The translations under genes were made by a program, and so were the position numbers. A DNA stretch of 64,000 bases, taken from positions 68,604,475-68,668,474 of the forward strand of contig CM047426.1 in NCBI GenBank assembly GCA_026168455.1, read 5' to 3'. Numbering within the stretch: position 1 is the stretch's first letter; every line of letters starts with the position of its first letter. A model generated the notes under the pieces. The model did no database searches and was not told where the DNA came from. It was given only the letters and a program-made list of their open reading frames with translations. This document shows positions 55,855 to 64,000 of the stretch, one piece after another. This DNA comes from Theocolax elegans (lineage: Eukaryota; Arthropoda; Insecta; Hymenoptera; Cerocephalidae).

Positions 55855-56100
55855 TTACTTACCGAAAATTTTTGAAAATAGCACGCTTACAAGCGGACCC
55901 AGTGAAAGAGGTAAAAACGTACCACCATTTTGTATTATTACACGTTTCTTTTTTTTCCACGTATTCTTTCTACCACTGCAACGCGAAGGTCTAATACCCA
56001 GCTTCCTCAAAACGTTTTTGTGTCGCTTTAAACGAGTTTTTTCGCTTTTTTTAGTTCTACGACTCCTTGAAGTACATTCAAAGCACATTCGCAAATACAC
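55855..56100 (-). CDS. Small basic protein with hydrophobic C-terminus
   Basis: The 81-aa frame has an Arg/Lys-rich N-terminal half, then VIIQNGGTFLPLSLGPLVSV and a hydrophobic end. The basic-plus-Gly-Gly-plus-hydrophobic layout recalls small virion core proteins of Polintons and adenovirus-like viruses. It overlaps nothing and lies 5 bp upstream of the next gene on the strand. Confidence 0.6.
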   Translation of the reverse strand: MYLRMCFECTSRSRRTKKSEKTRLKRHKNVLRKLGIRPSRCSGRKNTWKKKKRVIIQNGGTFLPLSLGPLVSVLFSKIFGK

Positions 56101-56283
56101 TTTACAAGGTTTTTATCAGGTGTACGTAACAGAGCACAGCGTTATCGATTATCAGCGTGATGTAAAGCAGTCAACAGCGCAATAGATTTTTTTGAAAACC
56201 GTGTCCCTGGTACGCAGTTAAATGTTGCCCCGGCCATAGTCACGTAAAGACTGTTTAATGGAGAAAATTTTTAAGAGTTTTAA

Positions 56284-57128
56284 TCAAATTATTATCGAAA
56301 AAAAACGCATGGTTGTCGAAGCTAATACTTTTGGTACGTATGCATATTGTGCCTGATCATCGGGAAATATACATGTACGGAAAAGGAACGCGTCTGGTGT
56401 ATCTTGCTTCATATCTAACAATAAATAGCTAAATGGTGGCGTACACGCATCCATGTAAGCTTCTTGCAAAAATTTAGGATCCTCGGGATATACCTGTCTC
56501 GCAAGATGTAAAACTTGGGCACGATCGGGAGGATTTTTAAACAGTACAATATAATTTGAATTTAATGACAAATCGCGCTGATTCTGACCTCTGTAAAAAA
56601 TATTTTGGGTAATAAAAATAACACTTAAGTTTTTGTAGGGTGATCCTTTGGTAAATAAATCAAGCACGCAACTATTTGACGATTCGCGCATTAAATCATC
56701 GAGAATCAATAATTTCTTTTTTCGACTATCGTAAGAGTAGTCGATCGGTTGCGGTATTCCCTCCTTGAATTCAATTTTTTGATTATCGCCCGATTTAACC
56801 TATAGACTGCCGGCATTTTTGCCTTATAAATTGATATTTTTGATGCGCAAAATTTATACATAATAACACCTCATATCTCTAGAGTAGTTGTCAAGGTCAC
56901 GGGTGGCTCATATATGAGCCAAGCCGGCAGTCTACAGGTTAAAGGTAGTGCGAAAACAGTGCGAACGTCTTGCCATTCACCGTAGTAAAAAAGAATTTGA
57001 TCAAACCGAACGTCACACATTTGCGGTAGATGTTTAAGAAATTGTTTCACAAAAACTGAATTACCGGCCATCGTTGGGCCGGCACACATGCATGTAAACG
57101 GATGTTTCCACCGCGTGTCCATTTTCAA
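56284..57128 (-). pseudogene. Polinton packaging ATPase (FtsK/HerA type), interrupted by a MITE
   Basis: The N-terminal frame from 57128 contains the Walker A region as GPTMAGNS, where the catalytic lysine position is Asn. The family Walker B (LLILDDLM) opens the C-terminal part, followed by LSVIFITQNIFYRG and LARQVYPEDPKF. A piggyBac-type MITE (56795-56942) sits between them, and the frames do not match across it. In live elements this motor packages DNA into the capsid. Inactive as read. Confidence 0.88.
56795..56942. mobile_element. piggyBac-type MITE, copy 2
   Basis: A 140-bp element between TTAA duplications (56795-56798, 56939-56942), inverted relative to the copy at 22497-22644 and matching it closely, including the GGCTCATATATGAGCC core. 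Confidence 0.88.
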
Positions 57129-57458
57129 AACTGAATGATGTTCTCCTTACAATACATTTTTAAGGCAAAAAAGCATGATCTTCGCGGACGGGGGCGGCGG
57201 CGTCGCGGACCGGTGTTAGCTAGACTACCGTATTGTATTCAGCTATTTCGACGCGCTGAATGTACTAGCCTGATCCCCGCGGTGGTCTAACTAGCTTTTG
57301 ATGCGGTGATCAATATTATTGATTTAACCTCCCGCTGCTATCTGTAAATGACAATGGATGGGCAAAAATAAAATGTGGTAAAAACAGGATAAATATATTT
57401 TTACGATTTTTTTATTCAATAAAAGTATACATATTAAGATATTTACATAATTACATAT
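57129..57458. other. Spacer between ATPase and PolB
   Basis: A GC-rich block (GGGGGCGGCGGCGTCGCGG near 57,191) and paired CTAGCTAGAC/GTCTAACTAG-like words. No ORF. Confidence 0.35.
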
Positions 57459-60400
57459 TTACGCTATTTTTAACTCGATTAATAACATATATATGGTACA
57501 GATCGGTGTTTCGAGATATAACGCCTTTTTTAATACAGCACAGTATGTTTTTAATTCGCTGCAAGTCAAAATTTCATGCACTGCGGATCTTCGAATGGAA
57601 TGGAAATTAACTATTATTGAATTTTGATTGGTATTTACATTTAAATCAGGGTTATTTTCAAACCTGTTCCTTCTATTACCAAATGTCGCATCGAGCATAT
57701 TCTTAATGCTTTCAAAATTGATACTTTGTGAATTCTTAAAATTGAGCGATACGCTCTTTACTTTACAGCTCTGTACAGTCTCACTTTATGGTGTAATGGC
57801 TTTGTAAGCATAAAATTTTGGAGCGACGGCAATCATGGTCTGTATGTAGGTATCTTTGCCGTACCTCGCCAACTCATCGGTCATCCCACCCAATAGATTA
57901 TTTAAAGGGGGTTCGTATTCACACGGATCGCTTTCATTTTTACTCACAAATATACATCAATCTGTATCACAATACAACAGTCTTTCTCCGAGTTGTTCCA
58001 TATATTTATTCAATTCTAAACGCGCTTAAGCTGTTGTATAAGCGGCTATAACAACATTTGTATTCGGCGACGGTTCAACAGCCTCAATTTACATACATAA
58101 TCTCGTCGTTTACGGTGTGGCATGAGACTTTTTAAGTGTTGAATAAAAAATGAAGCGGGCGTCGGGTCTTGAACCCGAGCCCCTTCGGATCCGAAGGCGT
58201 TCACGCTAACCACTACGCTACGCCCGCACTGGTCGTAGCGCCTGCTTATTGCTCTCATATGCTACCGATACCGTGCCGCTTCGCGGTGTCGGTAATGCTG
58301 GCATCTATATGACAAGTGGATTAAATCCACCTTGTCACAACGGGTATAATACAAAATACTTCTTTATCGTGCGCAGTCATTAACTCTAAAAACTTTTGTC
58401 GCACTTTTACAACAGTGGTCTGTTTTAAATTTAATCGTTGGCCGAATTTACCCCACTGCGTGTTTAACATAAGTTTAGAAATGGCTCTTAATCCTAAATT
58501 ACGCTGTATTTTAGCACGATCCAACTTTATGTCTTCATTGCGCTCGTAATCTTGATTGTGTAATTTCGTACTGACAGATTATATATATCTCGGTTATGCG
58601 GTATAAACAATTCATCCACTACCCACGTTCCCGAAAACTCACGGTCCGCAACGAAATCGTGATTGCACTCGTCGTCATTCATTTGTTCGCAGCAAGAGCG
58701 GCACAATGCAAATAATAGACGACCGTGCATTTTAATTGGTAAAATGGGTAGATACAAATTGTGTGGAGGTAAAATTTTACATTTGACGAGGCTTTCAATG
58801 CGTGTTAGATCATTTAAGTCGGTGCCCGTTAATTCGCAACACTCTTTACCCATCAAAATTCGTGGATGACCTACGAGGTATTTACCTCTCTTACAAATAA
58901 ATGGATAAAGAGAACAAATATCCGTGTATTTAATCTTTTCTCCCTCTGCAATTTCATAAAAAGGTACAATATTTTCAGTCCAATCCCCGAAAAACGCGTC
59001 GCGCGGATTAAGCGTTATTTTATGAATTAACGGGTGCAACATCCATACGACAATATTCTAATATTTCAGGCCTGAAATCGAAAACAGTGTCTCGTGCTTT
59101 TTCTGCATTATACCACTCGTAAAACTCTTCACGCTCGGTTGTCGTCATTGAGTCTGGCGAATAAAAAGACTTATCGGGCAATAGACCTATATAATTTTTG
59201 TTTTCTAAAGTGTTAAACAAATGTGGAAAGAATCCCTTCTTTGAACTTGGTGGTAACCCAAATGTTTTTGGTAAAACACTGAACTTCATTTGAAAATAGT
59301 TTAAACTATCGATAAAGCTAGTTTTACCACTATGAATTAATATTATATTTTTTCCGTTTAAAATTACATTGGGTAAACATTTTTACGATTCTCAACTAAT
59401 TCATGCAGGATAAATTGTGCGTCGAAACCACGAGCATTATGCGCAATGCAGACAATTTTCCGAAAAACTGTCTTTTCTCATAAATACAAGTCTGTAAATT
59501 CTTTCACCGGATTCTCCCAAAAAATATGTTCGCGCGTTCCGCAAGTTGTGCAAATATCATTAATATTATCCTTATCCAGGCAGTCTGTGCAAACGTGATG
59601 CGCAACGCATAAAGTTGGAACGTGTAAACGAGTAGTTTCTTGATTGCGGTATGACGTATCTTGTCGTGTTTCAAAATCATAGAAAACGTATAAATATTTT
59701 CCATTTTCCTTAATCATACCACGCAATGGCGACATGGAACATAATTCATTATACGAATGCTTACTTTTACATTCCGTACAGTAAGAAACTCCACATTCGT
59801 GTTTCCCCCGATGTACATGTACAAGATTTTTACACCCATCACATATTTTAATTAATTCGCAAATTTTTTTATTATTTACTTTATAAGTACCATCAGTTTT
59901 ATCGTTTTTGAAACAGTTTTCACTAAAAAAGTTCGTGAATAATCTTTGCATACTCTACTCTTTTCTTTTTTACAAGGTGGTGAAACATAACACGACGCAC
60001 AAATAGCTGAACACGCATGCTGATCAACATATTTATACGATTTATTGCATGAAGTACAAAAATAACTATTTTTGGCTGTCCCTGTTAAATTTAATATTAA
60101 GTCAAAATGTTTTATTTCCTCGTCATACAATAAATTAATTTCTTTTGTCGGTGTTGTTTCTCGTTCGTTATGGCGAATCGAAGTTTTACGACTATCAAAT
60201 AAAGGAGGTACTCCAGACCCGAAATCACTTTTTTCGTAGACGACAATTCCTATACCACGCGCCGCATAATAATCTTGGAATTTTTTTAGTACCTCAAGAC
60301 CGCAACCATTTTCAGAGACATTAACCGAAGCATTCATTACAAGTGCTAAAGCCTGTTCTATTTTATATGACGTCCGTCTCTAATCAATGTCCACATTTTG

Positions 60401-61250
60401 TTTATTTCAGGTCTGATGTCGCATTTGGTTAAATAAAAACTTCACCGGCGACCAATGCACGAGGTAAACATAAATTATCACCATTATTGATGAATAAAAA
60501 CGAGCGTTGACCAGCAACATCAATGGTTAAAGGTTTTTTAGCGCGACCCTTACCTCTTGGTACATTTACGTACGTAGCTTCTAAAATAAAAGAATCGTCT
60601 ACCTGAAAATTCGCGTTACTTTGGGCAACACTTCCTACCAACTCCGACAAATCATTATGGAAAAAATTATTTATTGGTTTAAATGACATTCCCGCAGAAT
60701 CGTGAACGAAATTGTTGCTGTGAATTGAAACCCCTATTAGATCATTTTCCCCATTTTTTGAAATAAGATATGAATGAATGTCTTTCATAACAAGCTCTAA
60801 CCAAACAAATAAATTAAAACCCTGTGGTGTGTGTTTTATACGGAGTGTTATCCGTCGTCCGTCGACACGAAATTTTTTTATGTGACGATTTTTTTCGCTT
60901 AATACGATAAATCGTACACCAGGTGGTTGAATAGAATAATCGGTCTCCTCCTCGATAGCTGTATCGGTACTACTATCTCCGGTAGAGTATTACGCGTACC
61001 TCCACCTATCTGTACGGTTGTGCTATGTTCCACCTCTATTTCCCTATCGCGCGAGTATGCTTCGACTTCGCTTTCGATATCGCTTTCTACATCCACGCTA
61101 TATCCACCCCGAAACATAACCCGCACTTGACTCTCGCATTTATATTCACTATCATTTACGTCACCCTCGCACTCAACGCTCGCTCGACTGTTGTCCTGGG
61201 ATGATTCTTCAACTTCTGATCCATCGCTTGAAGAGTCAGAGTAGTCGACT
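57459..61250 (-). pseudogene. Polinton protein-primed DNA polymerase B, multiply broken
   Basis: From the N-terminus: an acidic region (61250-60950), the conserved start (NNFVHDSAGMSFKPINNFF; NGDNLCLPRALVAG), Cys clusters (60,060-59,540), Exo I (YVFYDFETRQD), Exo II (HNARGFD), Exo III (EYCRMDV), motif A (TDICSLYP), motif B (KLMLNTQWGKFGQR), motif C (YCDTD, about 57,970) followed at once by TGA, and the C-terminal frame (57698-57459). About 200 residues expected between Exo III and motif A seem missing, and a shorter piece before motif B. A tRNA-like insertion lies between motifs B and C. It replicates the linear element in live copies; this one is dead. Confidence 0.88.
58155..58227 (-). tRNA. 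tRNA-like sequence, probably a pseudogene or SINE head
   Basis: 73 nt with a perfect 7-bp acceptor stem (GCGGGCG/CGCCCGC), a D arm with wobble pairs around AGTGGTTA, a good box A (TAGCGTAGTGG) and box B (GGTTCAAGACC), and a perfect T arm. The anticodon arm does not fold normally: a 14-bp palindrome CTTCGGATCCGAAG replaces it, so no anticodon is assigned. It lies inside the broken PolB. Confidence 0.5.
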
Positions 61251-61404
61251 TGTCAAAGAACAAGGTTTGCGCAGAGTGTACGTGAAGCTGAAAATATTAC
61301 AAATAATAAGTATATAAATAAACATAAAAATGTAGTCATATTTAAATTTATTTTTATAATAAAGTTTTTTTTTAAAAATGTTAAAAATTAATAAAAGTTT
61401 TATT

Positions 61405-63099
61405 TTAATTAAAATTACTTTTAATTAAACTCTCGTGAACCCGTTCCAAAAGACTTTGTGTATCGGGCTCTGTGTAAAGCGGTGAATCCACATCGGAAGC
61501 CATTGTATGGATCCACCGGAGTACTCGAGCCCGCCTGCTATTTCGGATTCTATCCGCGTAAACATTTAATGCCGGACTACCACAACGCGAATTCCTATCG
61601 CTTCCGTTCTCATCCCGACGAGTAAAAAAACACGACGAATAACTACATTGGATACAAAAAAGAAAGATAGTAATATCAAATTTATACTTACGTTTATTTA
61701 TACGTCTGTCGAGAACATGGAAGGTGTTAAATCCAGTGTCTTCGTCGACAGCTTCTTGATGAGTATAGAAGTCAAATAATGCGCGCGAACATTCAGCATT
61801 CTGCTCTTCGATATTGTGTTGACTAATATCACTTATCGGCGCTGGAGCCATTATAGCTCTCTCGACGATGCCAACAGGTTCCGGATCGGTATTCATGATC
61901 ATACCGGGTATATACCCTGTAGGGCGTCCGGTTTCATCATCGAGCTTGTTGTTTGTGTCATCCTCATCGTCGTCATCGTCGTCGTCCTAGTTGGTCTCGT
62001 TGACCTATATGTTGACTTCAACATATACGACCTCCATCCCCCTGTCTTCTTCTTCATCGACATCCACTACATTTATCAATATATCCTCTTCTTCAATTTC
62101 ATTTTCATAAACTAGTTCATCATCATGCGGTATAACAGGTGACGACCGACGGTCAGGACTCCGTGTACAAGAGTCGCACTCGCACGTTCCACTTGCACAT
62201 TCACTGACTTCGTCATCACTTTCAGAAGAAGACACAACGATAATCTCGTTGTCACTGTCAATATCATTTAATAGGTTTCTCCGAACTAAAAAAACGTAAA
62301 ATTATTAATTAATGTTCAAATTATAAACAAACAATATTAGTAAAACACACACACACACATAGAGAGAGAGGGGCAAAATCATTCCAAGCTGTTTCTTATT
62401 CCATTTTTAAAACCATTCCATGCAATTTATTATTTCATTTTTAAAACCATTCCATGAAATTTATTATTTCATTTTTAAAATCATTCCATGCAATTTATTA
62501 TTTCATTTTTAAAATCATTCCATGAAATTTATTATTTTATTTTTAAAATCATTCCATGAAATTTCTTAGTTTATTTAAAAATCACTTCATGCAATTTATT
62601 ATTACATTTTAAAAATTCACTCTGTGTGTGTGTGTGTGTGTGTGTATGTGTGTGTTGTGTGTGTGTGTATGTGCATGCAATTTTATTATTACAGAGAGAG
62701 ACAGAAAGAGAGAGAGGCTAATCGTACAATGAGATGATCGAATTAACAGTAAACACAGTATATACACTTACTTGCATTGTCCTCGTACTCAGCCATTAAA
62801 TGGCTTAATGGGTACAGCCCTTGCATGTTGAGGCGAATTATAAAACTTCCTGCAGCTCTTCCTGCCACTTCGTTTCCTCGAAAATAAAGACGGTGTAGCT
62901 GAGCAATTTCCCGGAAGCCGCAGCAACTGAGGATAAAATTGAACTCCCACACTAAACTCGCGAACTCCATACGCCTCACGCGGTGACGCCACGTCAAATC
63001 GCATCTACGCCAAAGTCTCGCAGGGGGTTGCTTTTGGCGTAAATAATCGACAATTCGCACAATAATGACACACAACATTCTTTCCACAGGGCTAAACAT
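61405..63099 (-). pseudogene. Acidic, probably spliced gene at the Polinton end
   Basis: Exon 1 (about 63099-62772) reads MFSPVERMLCVIIVRIVDYL and ends at a donor CAA|GTAAGTG. An intron of about 490 bp follows, and the acceptor TTTTTTTAG at 62286 resumes in phase with RRNLLNDIDSDNEI. Exon 2 is Asp/Glu/Ser-rich, passes two TAG stops (about 62005 and 61990) and continues through a run of Asp into EPVGIVERAIMAP (61902-61405). No family is recognised. Position suggests a Polinton accessory gene or an upstream exon of PolB. Confidence 0.4.
62379..62670. repeat. 34-bp tandem repeat plus (TG)n
   Basis: About seven units of the type CATTCCATGAAATTTATTAT followed by a T/A-rich remainder, then (TG)n at about 62,621-62,670. 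(CA)n and (GA)n tracts flank them (62,345-62,372 and 62,694-62,716). The array lies in the putative intron of the acidic gene. Confidence 0.85.
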
Positions 63100-63169
63100 T
63101 TTTAAACTATTTTTCCAAAAAAAGAGATTTTGATATAAAACAAATGCTTTTCTCGTGCTGCGATGCAAC

Positions 63170-63819
63170 TAAGACCACGCGAGAAAATAGAATGACGATT
63201 TTCTCATACCTACTAAGCGATTTTCCCACCTCTTCTTTCTTCATTTACGATATTACCGAACATGGATACAGATGCGAATTAATTTTCTTACACAGGTATG
63301 ATACTACAGAGGTCCATCTGGTTTTTATTGAGGGTTCAGGTACAGATTTTTGGACACGTGTACAACTAGCATTTTCCCTTCAACAATAAACTCTTCTCGA
63401 TGTGTTCGCTCGTATTTGTGTAGATAGGTCGATAACAAATATTTTGTGCAGAGATGCGAGCACGGAAAAGATCCATCTGTTTTTTATTATATTTCTTATC
63501 TACTTATGTTACGCACATTTTTCTAAACCCGGTAAAATTTTAACCCTCTATGAAAAAGGGAACTCCTTTTTTTTGGAACTTTTAGTTTTACTCGTGCAGA
63601 CCAAATATTCACATCGATATATCTTAGTGAAATATTTTATTAATAAGCGCGTTTGAATAATACAATTAACCAATAGTGTGAATAAGTATCTGTTTCATCT
63701 TGGTAGTTTATACCTTTGGTATATTGTGTTATTAAGAAAAAAGACTTATTAATAACTAAATTTTTAAAAATTAATTAAATCCCTTATTTAAAAGTTCTGC
63801 GGTGTTTAAGAAAAGTGCA
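63170..63819. other. Flank with two unassigned plus-strand ORFs
   Basis: ORFs at 63144-63389 and 63402-63656 share a similar word in DNA (GAGGTCCATCTGGTTTTTAT and AAGATCCATCTGTTTTTTAT), hinting at an internal duplication. Neither resembles a known family. They could be remnants of a gene divergent from the Polinton. Confidence 0.25.
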
Positions 63820-64000
63820 ATGGAAGTTTTTAGTGAAATAAACAATTGTGAAACGAATATGGATATAGATTGGATAGATCTGTTGTTGAACGGAAATACA
63901 AATGAATTTATTTTAACGATAGCTCACGATTTTGCTACGATTAATCAACCAAATATTCATACAAATGTAATAAACGATAGTTTTCAAAATCCGAGTATCA
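63820..64000 (+). CDS. Start of an unidentified ORF, cut by the window end
   Basis: The ATG at 63820 opens a frame of 60 codons that is still open at the window edge. It begins MEVFSEINNCETNMDIDWID and is acidic and Asn-rich, with ordinary codon variety. It is on the plus strand, divergent from the Polinton genes, and preceded by an AT-rich 160-bp region. No family recognised. Confidence 0.35.
   Translation, partial: MEVFSEINNCETNMDIDWIDLLLNGNTNEFILTIAHDFATINQPNIHTNVINDSFQNPSI

Larger units (their letters stand above)
37700..63170 (-). mobile_element. Decayed Maverick/Polinton with a 10.9-kb nested insertion
   Basis: All the Polinton hallmark genes are present on one strand: protein-primed PolB, packaging ATPase, RVE integrase, penton-like protein, minor capsid, double-jelly-roll major capsid and adenain-type protease. 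Without the insertion the coding span is about 14.5 kb, normal for the group. Terminal inverted repeats were not located, so the ends are given as the outermost associated ORFs. Most genes carry frameshifts or stops. Confidence 0.88.

Noticed and set aside
62005..62115. Plus-strand ORF 61816-62115 opposite the acidic exon
   Set aside because: Shadow of the Asp/Glu-rich minus-strand frame.

Overview
The window looks like AT-rich insect nuclear DNA, most likely hymenopteran. That placement is an inference from base composition, short GT-AG introns, long homopolymers and the mix of transposon families; no marker gene fixes the species. No complete host protein-coding gene is present. Nearly everything recognisable is mobile DNA, much of it nested and broken by frameshifts. 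Some frameshifts lie in A/T runs and could be consensus errors of the assembly.

Left third (1-34 kb). A CpG-rich segment with a run of good splice sites (0.5-1.7 kb) looks like a spliced non-coding or 5'-UTR transcript. It is followed by a 5'-truncated, internally deleted Copia element (2.1-5.95 kb), a duplicated hairpin unit (6.0-6.5 kb) and a 1-kb perfect-palindrome element (6.56-7.56 kb). A GTAC-rich minisatellite lies at 11.1 kb. A Gypsy element with both LTRs and a GGACC target duplication runs on the minus strand (13.7-19.0 kb) and carries a 5'-truncated non-LTR insertion. Then come a Helitron helicase tail (19.4-19.7 kb), a solo LTR (20.7-21.7 kb), a TTAA-target MITE (22.5 kb), a mariner-superfamily element with very long inverted repeats (23.5-26.1 kb), a TNP2-like transposase remnant (26.6-27.7 kb), two more palindromes (28.5 and 31.1 kb) and a spliced BEN-like gene remnant (32.6-33.7 kb). 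A CT-rich tandem array (33.8-37.3 kb) is split by a Jockey-like retrotransposon.

Right part (37.7-63.2 kb). The core is a decayed Maverick/Polinton, all genes on the minus strand. From high to low coordinate it carries an acidic, possibly spliced gene, protein-primed DNA polymerase B, an FtsK/HerA-type packaging ATPase, a small basic/hydrophobic protein, a conserved Polinton protein, a retroviral-type integrase, a penton-like protein, a minor capsid protein, the double-jelly-roll major capsid protein, an adenain-type cysteine protease and a conserved unnamed protein. Together these are the replication, integration and virion-morphogenesis modules of a virus-like transposon. Every enzyme except the protease is visibly broken.

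The most striking structure is a 10.9-kb block (42,253-53,190) inserted into the Polinton minor capsid gene. Its ends are inverted repeats. Removing it with one copy of a 2-bp duplication rejoins the capsid frame exactly. Inside it are nested long-palindrome elements abutting (TA)n tracts, a large inverted-repeat element with arrayed subterminal repeats, and a two-ORF non-LTR retrotransposon. One palindrome carries the same 74-codon ORF in both arms.
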